A stretch of DNA of 64,000 nucleotides from Streptomyces deccanensis (GCF_022385335.1 NZ_CP092431.1:5642001-5706000), one strand, 5' to 3'; shown: positions 1 through 9,673, counted from the first letter of the stretch. Program-made: numbers and translations. Notes: generated from the sequence alone by a model not told the origin.

Positions 1-3000
1 ATGAAGCTGAGCGCGAAGGTGTCCTCCTTGCCGGTCAGGACGTCGCCGAGGTTCCAGACGTCGGCGCGGTTGGTGAGCATGTCGGGGATGCGGAAGCGGC
101 TGCCGGACTCGGTGTAGGGGTTGCCTGCCATGCAGACCGCGAAGCGCTTGCCTCGCAGGTCGTAGGTGTGCGGTTCGCCGTCCTTTACGCCCTCGATGCG
201 GCGGGTGGCGTCGCAGAGCGGGATGAACTTCTGCAGCAGTTCGGGCGAGGTGTGCTGGATGTCGTCCAGGTACAGGAGGGTGTTGTTGCCCGCCTGCAGC
301 GCGAAGTTGATCTTCTCGACTTCCTGGCGGGCGGTGGCGTTCGGGGCTTCGGCCGGGTCGAGGGAGGTCACGGCGTTGCCGAGGGCGGGGCCGTTGACCT
401 TGACGAGGATCATCCCGAGCCGGTCGGCGACGTACTCCATGAGGGTCGTCTTGCCGTAGCCGGGCGGGGAGATGAGCAGCAGCAGGCCGCCTGTGTCGGT
501 GCGCTTGGACTCGCCGGTGGTGCCGAGTTGCTTGGCGAGGCTGTCCCCGATGAGCGGGAGGTAGACCTCGTCGATGAGCCGGTTGCGGACGAACGCGGAC
601 ATGATCCGCGGGCGGTACTCGTCGAGGCGGAGGCGGGTGCGCTCGGCGGCCACCAGCGTCGTACGCAGGCGCTGGTACGCGCGGTGAGCGGGCACTTCGT
701 GGGCGCGGAACTCCTTGGTGCGGGCCAGGAGTTCGTCGACGCGGATGGTGAGCGTGCGTCCGGTGATACGCGGGTGGGTGCCGAGCAGGCCCTCGACGGT
801 CTTTGTCAGGGGTGCGTCTGACTCGTAGCGCGGCAGGTCCGGGCAGAGCTCCGCGGCCGCCGCCTCGGCCAGATCGCCGGGGGCGGTGTCCGTTCCGGTG
901 GCGGTGGTGTATGACGTCAGCCATGCCTCGACGAGTTGCCGGCGGGCGGCCGGATCGGCGAGGGCGGCGAGGTCGTCGTCGTAGGCCGACGTGCCCACGG
1001 TGCGGCGGAACTTGTCGAGCAGGGTGCGGCTGCCGGTGCTGATGACGAAGCCGGCGGGGCCGGTCGTCAGCTCCTCGAAGAGGTAGGTGGCCGCCGCTGG
1101 TGTGCCGATCACCTGCGAGAGTTCGGCCACGAGGTCGTCGATGGCGGGCGCGAGACCGAAGGTGTCACGGGCGCGGGCCAGGGACACTGCGCGCCGGGTC
1201 CAGTTGTCGCGGTCCTCGGCCGTCGTGTCGTGCGCCCAGAAGAGGTGTGCGGCGGCGCGGGCGGCGGGCTCGTGACGCAGGAGCCCGGCGCTCTCGTGCA
1301 GGCGCAGGAGCGCGGTGAGGATCAGGGTCGCGTCGTGGTCGTGGACACCGCGTTCGTAGCCCTCGTCGTAGGCGTTCTGCGCCGCCTGCCGGACCAGTGC
1401 GGGCAGGTCGTCGGCCTCGGCGAGGGCGGCCGGGCCGTGTTCGTCAAGGAGGCGGGCGGCCAGGTGTTCGGCCCGGTAGACCTCGGGCGACTCCGAGGGC
1501 AGAGGGCGGTCCCAGAACGGACGGGTGGCCGCGAAGTCGGGGTCCGTGACCGGGGAGCGGTAGTCGGTGCCGGTCAGCGCGAAGGCCAGGCCCTCGCCGT
1601 GGGGGACGAGGGTGAGGTCGAGGGGCTGGGTGTTGACGGCGAAGCGGTGGGTGCCCAGGCGAAGGGTACGGCCGTCGTCGGCGTAGAGGTCGGTGCGGTC
1701 GCGCAGGGCCCGCAGGGCCTCCTGGCGGGCGGACTTCAGGCGGCCGTCCAGCTCCTCCGCCCTGACCTGGTCGCCGAGGTCGCGCAGTTCGGCGGCGACG
1801 CGGCGGACCTTGGCGGGCATGGGGTCGGAGGTGAAGTACGTGGCGACGGCGTCCGCGTCGGCGAGCGTGGCGGCGCGGCGGGTGATCGTCTTCAGGACGC
1901 GGTGCGCCGAGTCGGTGAGGCGTTTGGCGCGGCGGGCGCGGGTGTCGGCGAGGGTCTGCTTGCGCGCGGCGAACGTCTCGTGGATCTCGTCACTTCTGTC
2001 CGCCAGTTCGCCGAGGAAGTCGTCGAACTCGGCGAACCGGGACTCCAGGTTCTCCACCTGCACGAGCAGGCGGGCCAGCTGCTCGTCGCACGCCTCGGGG
2101 CTGTCGGCGGCCGCGAAGGCACCGTTGACCGCCTGCCCGAGCAACGCGGACTCGGCCGCGAACTCGGCCCGTCCCTCGTGCTCCTGGAGTTCGCGGCGGC
2201 GGCCGTCGAGGGTGGCGCGGGCGCGGTTGACGCCGCCCAGTACCTCGGCGATCCGCTCCAGGACGGACGTACGGACGGTGGCGTCGCCGATGTCGAGCCC
2301 GGTGACGACCTCGGTCACCGTGCGCAGTTGGCCGGTGAGGTCCTCGATGCGGGCGGCGAGGGGCGCGGCCGCGGCAACGGTGGCGATCGCCTCCGTATCG
2401 GTGGCGAGTCGCTCGATATCGGCCCGGTGCTCGGAGAAGGCGTCCTCGTGGGCGAGGTGGGCGACGGCCCGCTGCCCGAAGGCGACGAGGTCGGCCTGAG
2501 CGGCGGCGGCGAGTTCGTCGACGCGCACGGCATCGGCGTACCGCATGTCCTTGAGAGTGAGCAGGTGACCTTGCGCCTGCCGGAGTTCGGTCAGGCCCGC
2601 CACCCATGCGGCGGCTCCACGTGGGACCTCGCCCCGCAGACGGCGCACCACCGTGGCTATACGGGCCGCCGCCTCGTCGAGCGCGTCGGCAGCCTGTCGC
2701 GTGAGTGCCTGGACGGTCTCGAACTCGGCCAGTACCTGCTCGGCGGTGGCCCGCACCTGGGTGAGCGGCTCGTGCAGATCGCCGAGTTCGGGCTCGCGCA
2801 GCCAGTGGTAGGAGTCGGCGGCACGGACGCAGGCAGCGGCCAGGGACTCGTACACCGCACTCGTCGGAGTCGTCTCGGCGACGGCGCCCGCGATGGACAG
2901 GCAGTCGGAGATGCCGCGGACGAGATCGGCGTTGCCCACGCGGGCCAGCGGGCCGGTGCCGACGGGCCGGGCGGCGGCGTGGTCGTCGGAGACGTACGGG

Positions 3001-4250
3001 GAGTTCCAGAGCTGAAGCGGGTGAACGCGTTGCGGCTCGGCGTCGACTCCCGCGGGGTCCGCGCGCAGCACCATGAGCGTGCCGTCGTCGAACAGGGCCC
3101 AGCCGTGACAGGACAGCGGGGCCGCGACCTCCTTGCGGATCATGTTGTACGGCAGCAGCAGGCTGCGGCCCTCCGCGCGCGCGTGGAACGCGAAGAGGAC
3201 GTCCTCGCCGTTGGGCGAGCGGACCGCCCGCTCGAATTCCAGCCCCCCGGTGTCGACGCCGTCGAACGTCTTGTACGCCCCCGTCGCCAGGCAGTACCCG
3301 CCGGGGAAGACGATCCCCTGGTCCTCGGGCAGACGGCGGCACGCCTGCCCGATGCCGTCGAGGCGGACGACGGTCCTGGTGAGCGTGTTGAAGACCAGGT
3401 AGCGGTGGACGTCCTCCTTGTAAGGGAGCACGTCCAGCAGGATGAGGGCGCCCACGCGCGCGTACGCGATGTCGGCGTCGGCGAGCGACTGCAGCGGCTC
3501 GGCGACGGGCTCGCTGTGAATGCCCTCGCCCGTCTCGGTGTCGTCCTCGACCTTGATCGTCAGCGTTCCGCCGACCGTCTCGACGAAGACCTCGCCCTCG
3601 ATGGAGACGTGCGGGTGGCGGCCCAGGACGTGGTCCTCGCGGGTCGTTTCCGTCCACTCGAAGTCGTGGGAGGGCGGGAAGACGTGGTCGCGTTCGCCGC
3701 GTGCATCCAGGAAGGTCGCCCGGCCGTCGTCGGTCACCGCCCAGCGCAGGACGCGGATGTCGCCGGCCTTCTCACCGGTCTGGAAGACGGCGAGCACCTT
3801 GCCGTCGACGCGGCGGAGCTGGAGCAGGTGCGCCTGGCGGTAGTAGCGGTGGAGAGCCGCGAACTCCCGTGCGAAGGCAGGGTCGTCGAGCAGACCGGGC
3901 ACGGCGTCGTCGGGCAGCCGGTTCAGGCCCCTGTCATACAGGGTGAAGACGTCGCCGACGGTCGTCTCCCGCTTCAGACCGAGGAAGACGTTGTGGCCGA
4001 ACAGCAGCACGTCACCGACGGAGACGATGTCGCGAGGCACGCAGGTGTGCTCGGTGCGCAGCCGCTCGGTGCCGCTCAGCTCCAGCCGGGTGGAGCCGAA
4101 CTCCTCGGTGCGGCGGACGTTGAGCGCCTCGGCGCGCCGGGCGAGTTCGGCGGCCTGCGCGGCCAGCCGGTCGCGCAGCACCTCGTACGTACCCGCGTCG
4201 AACGCGGTGGCCGGCGCGTCCTGCGTACCGGTGTCCGGGCCGGTGGTCAT
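1..4250 (-). CDS. Very large AAA-type ATPase (DNA-repair-ATPase-like), 3' end outside window
   Basis: The frame runs from an ATG at 4250 to the left edge without a stop, giving at least 1416 residues. The first ~1200 residues are a soluble, largely helical region with long Glu/Ala/Arg-rich stretches. A nucleotide-binding module lies near the C-terminal end: Walker A SPPGYGKTT at about residue 1260 and Walker-B-like LLYLDDIQ at about residue 1325. This layout matches the actinobacterial proteins annotated as DNA repair ATPase; that name is a label and no repair function can be read from the sequence. The gene follows the flotillin gene with an 85-bp gap, same strand, so the two are probably co-transcribed. 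The long open frame on the plus strand over the same DNA is a GC-rich antisense shadow. Confidence 0.85.
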   Translation of the reverse strand, partial: MTTGPDTGTQDAPATAFDAGTYEVLRDRLAAQAAELARRAEALNVRRTEEFGSTRLELSGTERLRTEHTCVPRDIVSVGDVLLFGHNVFLGLKRETTVGDVFTLYDRGLNRLPDDAVPGLLDDPAFAREFAALHRYYRQAHLLQLRRVDGKVLAVFQTGEKAGDIRVLRWAVTDDGRATFLDARGERDHVFPPSHDFEWTETTREDHVLGRHPHVSIEGEVFVETVGGTLTIKVEDDTETGEGIHSEPVAEPLQSLADADIAYARVGALILLDVLPYKEDVHRYLVFNTLTRTVVRLDGIGQACRRLPEDQGIVFPGGYCLATGAYKTFDGVDTGGLEFERAVRSPNGEDVLFAFHARAEGRSLLLPYNMIRKEVAAPLSCHGWALFDDGTLMVLRADPAGVDAEPQRVHPLQLWNSPYVSDDHAAARPVGTGPLARVGNADLVRGISDCLSIAGAVAETTPTSAVYESLAAACVRAADSYHWLREPELGDLHEPLTQVRATAEQVLAEFETVQALTRQAADALDEAAARIATVVRRLRGEVPRGAAAWVAGLTELRQAQGHLLTLKDMRYADAVRVDELAAAAQADLVAFGQRAVAHLAHEDAFSEHRADIERLATDTEAIATVAAAAPLAARIEDLTGQLRTVTEVVTGLDIGDATVRTSVLERIAEVLGGVNRARATLDGRRRELQEHEGRAEFAAESALLGQAVNGAFAAADSPEACDEQLARLLVQVENLESRFAEFDDFLGELADRSDEIHETFAARKQTLADTRARRAKRLTDSAHRVLKTITRRAATLADADAVATYFTSDPMPAKVRRVAAELRDLGDQVRAEELDGRLKSARQEALRALRDRTDLYADDGRTLRLGTHRFAVNTQPLDLTLVPHGEGLAFALTGTDYRSPVTDPDFAATRPFWDRPLPSESPEVYRAEHLAARLLDEHGPAALAEADDLPALVRQAAQNAYDEGYERGVHDHDATLILTALLRLHESAGLLRHEPAARAAAHLFWAHDTTAEDRDNWTRRAVSLARARDTFGLAPAIDDLVAELSQVIGTPAAATYLFEELTTGPAGFVISTGSRTLLDKFRRTVGTSAYDDDLAALADPAARRQLVEAWLTSYTTATGTDTAPGDLAEAAAAELCPDLPRYESDAPLTKTVEGLLGTHPRITGRTLTIRVDELLARTKEFRAHEVPAHRAYQRLRTTLVAAERTRLRLDEYRPRIMSAFVRNRLIDEVYLPLIGDSLAKQLGTTGESKRTDTGGLLLLISPPGYGKTTLMEYVADRLGMILVKVNGPALGNAVTSLDPAEAPNATARQEVEKINFALQAGNNTLLYLDDIQHTSPELLQKFIPLCDATRRIEGVKDGEPHTYDLRGKRFAVCMAGNPYTESGSRFRIPDMLTNRADVWNLGDVLTGKEDTFALSF

Positions 4251-4335
4251 GGGATCCCTCTCAAGTCGGTGGAGCACGGTCCGGAGCCGCCGTCCCCTGT
4301 GCGGCAGCTCCGGACCGCGGATCATGGGCCGCCGG

Positions 4336-6372
4336 TCAGACCTTGGCGACGCTGCCGTTCAGAGCGGTGAGCGAGGCGTCCGCGAGACCCAGCTCACCGG
4401 CCTTGTCGAGCAGCTGCCTCAGCGCGGCCGAGTCGGCCCCGCCCGTCTTCATGAGCTTCATCAGCAGCGCGGAGACGGTCAGTTCCCGCACATCAGCCGT
4501 CGATACGGAGCCGAGGACGCGGCCGAGGTCGTCGGTGAAGCTGGAGGTGCCGTCCAGCCAGGGCTTCGCCAGCGCCTGGGCGGTCTCGGAGTGCTGGACG
4601 AAGCCGTCGACGCCCTTGCCGAGCGCGATCGAGGACACCAGCCGGTCGAGGAACACCGACTCCCCGCCGACGATGTTGATGTCGGCGTTCTCCAGCCCGG
4701 TGGCCAGCACCGTGGCCTGCGCCTCGGCGACCTGCCGCTGCACGTCCAGCCCGGCCAGCCGGATGTCCTTCTCCGCCTCCAGCCGCAGCCGGTACTCCTC
4801 GTGGCCGCGGGAGGCGTCGTCCAGGGCGGCCATGGCGGCGGCCTTGTCGGTGAGACCGGCGGCCTCGGCCTTCAGCTTCCCACTGATGCCCTCGGCCTCG
4901 GCCAGCGCCTTGGCCCGCGCACCGTCGGCTTCGGCGCGCAGCCGGGCCTGCGTCGCCTCGGCCTCCGCACGGCCCGCCTTCTCGATGACCTCGGCCTCCT
5001 TGTCGCGGACCTGGACGGCCGCGAGGCCCTCGGCGGCGGATTCGGCCTGGACGCCCTCGGCGAGCCGCAGTTTGGCCCGCGCGTCGAGGTCGGCCGTCTT
5101 CAACCGCGCCTCGGCCAGGGTCAGTTCCTCGGCGGCCCGGTGCGTGGCGGCCTGCTCGGCGGCCTCCGCCGCCTTGATGTCCTTGACCAGCTTCTCCTGC
5201 GCCTGAGCCTCGGCAGCGATGATCACGGTCTGCCGCTGCCGCTCCGCCTCCTCCACGGCCCGCAGCTTCTTGATGGACTCCTCCTGCTCGGCGACCGTAC
5301 GGTCCACGGCGACACGCTCGCGGATGACCTCGGCGATCTCCCGCTTCTCCGCCTCGACCTCCTTCGACGCGGCGATCCGCGTCAACTCGGTCTCCCGCTC
5401 CCTCGCGATGACTTCGAGGAGACGGTCCTTCTCGATCCGCTCGGTCTCGATGGCGATGACCCGCTCACGGTTCTTCGCGGCGACCGCGACCTCACGGGCC
5501 TGGTTCTCCCGCTGCACACCCAACTGCTCCTCGGTCCGCAGGAACGCACCCTGCGACCGGAGCCGCTCCTCCTCCATCACCCGCGCCGTCTCGGCCTCCT
5601 CACGGGCCCGTACCGTCTCGATCTCCCGGCGCTGCTTGATCTCGGCATCCGCCTGGCGGCGCTCCAACTCCAGGATCGCCTCGCGGGCGTCGACGTTCTG
5701 CCGGGTGATCTCCTTCTCCTCATGGCGCTGCGCCTCGTTGGTGCGCACATGCTCCACGGCCGTCAGCTCGGTGATCTTCCGGATGCCCTGCGCGTCAAGG
5801 ACGTTGGCCGGGTCGAGCTGCGTCAGCGGCGTCTGCTCCAGGTAGTCGATCGCCGCGTCCTCCAGGTGGTAGCCGTTGAGATCGACGCCGATGACCTCGA
5901 TGATCCGGTACCGCAGCTCCTCACGCTTGGTGTAGAGGTCGGTGAAGTCCAACTGCTTGCCGACGGTCTTCAGCGCCTCGGAGAACTTCGCGTGGAACAG
6001 CTCCTGCAACGTGTCCCGGTCACTCGCCCGTGCCGTGCCGACGGCCTGGGCCACCTTGATGACGTCCTCGACGGTCTTGTTGACCTTGACGAAGAACGAG
6101 ATCCGGATGTCCGCGCGGATGTTGTCCTGGCAGATCAGTCCCTCACGGCCGGCCCGCGTGATCTCGATGGTCTTCACCGAGATGTCCATCACCTCGGCCT
6201 TGTGCAGCACCGGCAGCACGACCTGCCCGGTGAAGGTCACGTCGACCTTGCGCATCTTGGAGACGATCAGCGCCTTGCCCTGCTCCACCTTGCGGAACAG
6301 GCGGGCGACGACGAGTACGGCGAGCAGGCAGACGGCGACGAGCGCGCCGATGCCCACGATCATGGTGACCAT
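4336..6372 (-). CDS. Flotillin-like SPFH (band 7) membrane scaffold protein
   Basis: The 678-residue protein opens with one membrane segment (about residues 5-23) and a basic stop-transfer stretch, then an SPFH/band 7 domain (about 25-190). A very long Glu/Ala/Arg-rich coiled-coil region with flotillin-type EA repeats follows (about 215-510), then a C-terminal helical tail. Flotillins oligomerise on the inner face of the membrane and organise membrane microdomains. The ATG at 6372 has an AAGGA site 8 bases upstream. The gene lies between a small membrane protein (upstream) and the giant ATPase (downstream). YqiK (flotillin) and YqiJ (NfeD-like) are similarly paired in E. coli. I infer that all three act together at the membrane. 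Confidence 0.9.
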   Translation of the reverse strand: MVTMIVGIGALVAVCLLAVLVVARLFRKVEQGKALIVSKMRKVDVTFTGQVVLPVLHKAEVMDISVKTIEITRAGREGLICQDNIRADIRISFFVKVNKTVEDVIKVAQAVGTARASDRDTLQELFHAKFSEALKTVGKQLDFTDLYTKREELRYRIIEVIGVDLNGYHLEDAAIDYLEQTPLTQLDPANVLDAQGIRKITELTAVEHVRTNEAQRHEEKEITRQNVDAREAILELERRQADAEIKQRREIETVRAREEAETARVMEEERLRSQGAFLRTEEQLGVQRENQAREVAVAAKNRERVIAIETERIEKDRLLEVIARERETELTRIAASKEVEAEKREIAEVIRERVAVDRTVAEQEESIKKLRAVEEAERQRQTVIIAAEAQAQEKLVKDIKAAEAAEQAATHRAAEELTLAEARLKTADLDARAKLRLAEGVQAESAAEGLAAVQVRDKEAEVIEKAGRAEAEATQARLRAEADGARAKALAEAEGISGKLKAEAAGLTDKAAAMAALDDASRGHEEYRLRLEAEKDIRLAGLDVQRQVAEAQATVLATGLENADINIVGGESVFLDRLVSSIALGKGVDGFVQHSETAQALAKPWLDGTSSFTDDLGRVLGSVSTADVRELTVSALLMKLMKTGGADSAALRQLLDKAGELGLADASLTALNGSVAKV

Positions 6373-6465
6373 GGCATACGTCCTTGAGGCGTAAGGGAGT
6401 TGAAGCGTGAGGAAGAAGAGCCGGGGAGAGATCCGGCGGTGTTGTGGGGCAGGCGGCTTTGCGGG

Positions 6466-6957
6466 TCAGGCGGCGCGGTCCCGCGGATGAAGCGCGATGT
6501 CGTGTGACGTCCCCCAGCGGGGGTCTTGGCTGTCGTCGTCTCGCAGTCCGATGGCGTCGCCCGTGCGGGCCTCGCCCGGCACGGACGGCCCGGGTTCATC
6601 GGGGAAGAGGCGGTGCAACGGCCGTACGAGCACGCGTGCCACCCGCCAGGCGAACAGCGGCGCGGCGATCAGTACGGCGATCCCGGTCAACGCGCGCACC
6701 GGACCCGAGAGGACAAGCGGATCCAGGAGAGCGGACGCGCAGATGCTGCCGAGCCAGGCCGCGCCCGTCACCAGCGAGAACCCTACGGAAACCGGCACCC
6801 CGCCCAGGCCCCAGAGTTCGGCGTCCGCATCCTCGTCGAAGCTGCCGGAGTGAGCCGCGCCCACCGCGACCAGCAGCCAGAAGCACACGACCACGATCAG
6901 GGCGACGGTGAAGGGGAACACTGGGTAAGTCGTGGCGGCTTCGAAGAGCGTCCGCAT
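6466..6957 (-). CDS. NfeD/YqiJ-like membrane protein preceding flotillin
   Basis: The protein has 163 residues if the ATG at 6957 is used; an in-frame start 15 codons upstream exists but adds an unlikely polar leader. There are three or four hydrophobic segments (about 12-33, 52-72, 82-105) and an acidic linker after the first (SFDEDADAELWG). Position directly upstream of a flotillin and the overall topology suggest a YqiJ-type partner. Classical YqiJ/NfeD proteins continue into a C-terminal OB-fold. Here the chain ends in a polar, disordered-looking tail, so the OB-fold is missing or lost. Function is inferred from context only. Confidence 0.6.
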   Translation of the reverse strand: MRTLFEAATTYPVFPFTVALIVVVCFWLLVAVGAAHSGSFDEDADAELWGLGGVPVSVGFSLVTGAAWLGSICASALLDPLVLSGPVRALTGIAVLIAAPLFAWRVARVLVRPLHRLFPDEPGPSVPGEARTGDAIGLRDDDSQDPRWGTSHDIALHPRDRAA

Positions 6958-7020
6958 TCCGATCCCCCGATCGTCCCCATCTGTGACAGCCTCAGCGCAC
7001 ACTCCAGGGCCTAGTGCCGG

Positions 7021-7470
7021 TCACCTGCCGGTGCCCGGCACCGAGGCCGATCCGCGTGCTTCCCTCCCGACCAATCCTGCCTGGGGAACACTCGAAGCGC
7101 ATTGCTGGCTTCCGGCAATCTTCACTCGGTCCTCCATGCCGGTTCCCGCTAAGAGTGCGTCAAGATGTTCGCCGGACGAGTGCCCGATGAGCAGGGCCGG
7201 CGCCGGCCCCGCCTGCTCCAGTGCCTCGGTCAGCAATCGCCCGCACCACGCGGACCGACCCAGACGTGGGCGGACGTCAGCGCTCAGACCGGGCTGTCCA
7301 GGCACGTCGAGCATGACGGTGGGCCAGCGGGTCGCGAGTACTCCGGACACGACGGAACTCTCGACGAGCCAGAGAGCGGAACCGGCGACGACGTGCGCCC
7401 CGATCGCGACCACGTCGAACGCCGCGTCCGTGGACTGCTCGACGACCTTGCGGTCCAGGCTTGAACTGAC
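7021..7470 (-). pseudogene. Remnant of an alpha/beta hydrolase
   Basis: The minus-strand frame reads a strand-turn segment (RWPTVMLDVPGQPGLS) followed some 45 residues later by LLIGHSSGE. These match the beta4 strand and the nucleophile elbow (G-H-S-x-G) of alpha/beta hydrolases. The frame is closed by a stop just upstream (near 7475) with no proper start. It loses similarity after the elbow and lacks the Asp and His of the catalytic triad. I read it as a truncated remnant at the left border of the accessory region. It could instead be a very small unrelated gene, but nothing supports translation initiation. Confidence 0.45.
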
Positions 7471-7631
7471 CCCATCTCAAAGCGGAAGGGGTTGCCGAGC
7501 AGTGAAGCGAAGCGCCCCGGCCGCCTGCCGTCTCGAGGACGCCTGCAGCATGGGCACCCTGATGTACTTGAGGTGCGTGCCGCTGACCAACCCATCTGCT
7601 TTATTCTCACGCACTATTCGTGGCCTTCTGG

Positions 7632-7646
7632 TATCGTCGCGGCGTG
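7632..7646 (+). promoter_or_regulatory. Candidate leaderless promoter -10 (TATCGT) of the 7644 gene
   Basis: TATCGT at 7632-7637 is followed by exactly six bases and then the GTG at 7644. This is the geometry of a leaderless actinobacterial transcript, and no ribosome site precedes this GTG. The -35 region is not convincing. Confidence 0.4.
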
Positions 7647-8450
7647 GAAATCACTCTGCAGCAGGCTGTGAGTGATCTCCGGCGGGTGCTGGAGATCATC
7701 CGGGACGTCGCGCGCGATGTGTACGCGACCAACGCCGACCGTCATGACCCGTCTCACGGGGACGACAACGGCACTTTTGCTCAGTTGGTCTGGCGGAACA
7801 TCGCCAACCTCTCCTTCCAGAAGCTCCACCAGGCAGGGATTCCGGTCCGAAAGGTCGCAGGCGGGGCGATCGAGGTCATCTCCCAGCGGTGGGTCGTGAG
7901 GGTCTACAAGTTCCCGCTCACTGCCCCTGGAAAGGTGCGGGACAAGCTCGAACAGCTCAGCTGGGACGGCAGCGCCGCCCGACTTCGGGGTGCCGTGCAA
8001 AACAGCACTGCTCAGGATCAGATGGCGTTCGACCAGGACCCCGACTGGGCCGACAGCTTCGCGGCAGCTGTTCCTCAGGGGCATGTTCGGATCGTGCACA
8101 CGGGTGATCCGGAGACGGGAAACTGCGTCATCGAGGTGGGTCTTCCGCGGGACAACCGTGAGGGCGGTTCGCCCTGGCTTGATGGGACGATCGAGATCCA
8201 CAATGATCTCCAGTTGGGACTTCCGGCTCCGCGATCGGCCGCGGACGAGCTTGTTGTGCACGGCGAGTTGCCCGAGGAGAGCCTCTCAGATCAGGACCGC
8301 GAGCCGGCGTCTGAAACGGATTCCGACGAGGACCGTACCGTTGAAGAGGAGGCACCCAAGGCGCCTGATCACACTGACCTCAAGGAGAACGACCTGCCGC
8401 TTCGCCGGCGCACCGAAGACACGCGCGAAGAGCGCGAGAACACAGACTGA
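7644..8450 (+). CDS. Conserved-looking hypothetical protein paired with HTH-ImmA gene
   Basis: The 268-residue soluble protein is not recognised. Residues 1-190 look globular, with an N-terminal helix (LRRVLEIIRDVARDVY) and mixed alpha/beta segments around VVRVYKFPL and TIEIHNDLQLG. From about residue 200 it becomes strongly acidic and disordered (SETDSDEDRTVEEEAP). I chose GTG 7644 over the in-frame GTG at 7620 because of the leaderless -10 spacing. Only 7 bases separate it from the HTH-ImmA gene, so the two form an operon. Two-gene modules of this kind often behave like toxin-antitoxin or stress-sensor pairs, but no toxin motif is visible here. Confidence 0.6.
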   Translation: MEITLQQAVSDLRRVLEIIRDVARDVYATNADRHDPSHGDDNGTFAQLVWRNIANLSFQKLHQAGIPVRKVAGGAIEVISQRWVVRVYKFPLTAPGKVRDKLEQLSWDGSAARLRGAVQNSTAQDQMAFDQDPDWADSFAAAVPQGHVRIVHTGDPETGNCVIEVGLPRDNREGGSPWLDGTIEIHNDLQLGLPAPRSAADELVVHGELPEESLSDQDREPASETDSDEDRTVEEEAPKAPDHTDLKENDLPLRRRTEDTREERENTD

Positions 8451-8457
8451 GAAATTA

Positions 8458-9621
8458 ATGCCGACACCGCCGCGAGGATCGAGAGGCGCTGAGCTCGCCT
8501 CCCGTTCCTTCGAACCCGAAGCTCTGACCACGGCTCGTCAGCTTCGAGGGCTCCGCAAGAACGAGCTTGCCAAACAGGTCGGGCTCACGCCGGCAGCGGT
8601 CAGTCAGTACGAGCTGGGCCAGAGTCGGCCTTCAAGCACGGTTGTTGCGCAGTTGGCCATGGCGCTGGGAGTGCCCGCCACTTTCTTCGCTACAGGTCAT
8701 CCGCATCCGACGGTGCCCAGTGCCGCCCATTTCCGAAGCCTCCGGGCGACGACGCAACTTCAGCGGGATCAGGCGGTCGCGTTCGGCAAGATCGTCTGGC
8801 GGCTGGTGACAACCGTCGAGCACTACGTGGAACTCCCCCCTGCGGCCCTGCCGCGCCTTGCTCTGCCGGCTGAGCCGAGCAGGGCGGACATCGCGGCCGT
8901 AGCGCGCGAGGCCCGTGAGGCCATGGGGGTGCCCAGCGGCCCGATCCCGCATGTGACACGACTACTCGAAGCCCATGGCGCCGTGGTCCTGGAGCTTCCT
9001 GCGATGTCCAAACGGGTGGATGCCTTCTCGCATTGGTATGGGACCAGGCCGCTGGTCTTCCGGAACCCCGCCAAGAACGACAAGGCTCGATCTCGCTTCG
9101 ACGCCGCGCACGAGGCCGGGCACCTGGTCATGCACCTTGACGCTGAGCCCGGCAGCAGGATCGTCGAGAACCAGGCGCACGACTTCGCGGCTGAATTTCT
9201 GATGCCAAGCGCTGAGATCCTTGCGGAGCTGCCGAAGAGGCTGGACTGGGAGGCGCTTTACGCGCTGAAGCGACGCTGGGGCGCATCGCTCAAGGCCCTC
9301 GTCTACCGTGCCCACGCCCTCGGTGCCTTCCGGGAGACGACGTACAAGCGCGCCATGATGATGCTCTCTCAGCATGGCGACCCCGAGCCTTGCGATCTCG
9401 GCCCTCGTGAAGCACCCCTCCTGCTCGAAAAGGCGGTCCGCCTTTGTGAGGAGACGGGTGTGTCGTTCGACGACCTTGTCGCCCGTTCGGGCCTGCCCTT
9501 CGAGCTTGCGAACGAGGTCTACGCCACGGCGTCGATGACGAGGCCGCGCCTTTCCCTGGACGCATCCCAGGAAGGCACAAAGCCAGCCGCTCATGAGGTG
9601 CTCACGCTTTTCCCGAGTTGA
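8458..9621 (+). CDS. HTH (XRE) - ImmA/IrrE metallopeptidase
   Basis: The 387-residue protein combines an XRE-type helix-turn-helix at about residues 24-75 (core ELAKQVGLTPAAVSQYELGQ) with an ImmA/IrrE (DUF955) zinc metallopeptidase domain. The HEAGHLVMH signature lies near residue 218. A C-terminal helical part includes a second possible DNA- or partner-binding segment. ImmA/IrrE proteins with a fused HTH are usually self-contained switches: the HTH domain binds the promoter and the protease domain responds to stress or cleaves a repressor. The ATG at 8458 lies 7 bases after the stop of the upstream hypothetical gene, which is its likely partner. The zinc ligands and catalytic Glu are intact. 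Confidence 0.88.
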   Translation: MPTPPRGSRGAELASRSFEPEALTTARQLRGLRKNELAKQVGLTPAAVSQYELGQSRPSSTVVAQLAMALGVPATFFATGHPHPTVPSAAHFRSLRATTQLQRDQAVAFGKIVWRLVTTVEHYVELPPAALPRLALPAEPSRADIAAVAREAREAMGVPSGPIPHVTRLLEAHGAVVLELPAMSKRVDAFSHWYGTRPLVFRNPAKNDKARSRFDAAHEAGHLVMHLDAEPGSRIVENQAHDFAAEFLMPSAEILAELPKRLDWEALYALKRRWGASLKALVYRAHALGAFRETTYKRAMMMLSQHGDPEPCDLGPREAPLLLEKAVRLCEETGVSFDDLVARSGLPFELANEVYATASMTRPRLSLDASQEGTKPAAHEVLTLFPS

Positions 9622-9640
9622 TCGTCGGGGACAACCGGGG

Positions 9641-9673
9641 TCAGGGAGACTCTGTTGGTCACCTTCTCCCTGA
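9641..9673. terminator. Bidirectional hairpin between convergent genes
   Basis: A 9-bp inverted repeat (TCAGGGAGA / TCTCCCTGA, 15-base loop) fills the gap between the convergent ImmA and kinase genes, so it probably terminates both. Confidence 0.5.

Noticed and set aside
1990..3657. A 555-codon minus-strand frame inside the giant ATPase
   Set aside because: It is out of frame with the ATPase reading that contains Walker motifs, and is Arg/Pro-rich like a +1 shadow.
936..4370. A very long open frame (1144 codons) on the plus strand
   Set aside because: It is antisense to the giant ATPase gene; its translation is Gly/Val/Arg/Glu-rich without any domain, as expected from the opposite strand of a high-GC gene.
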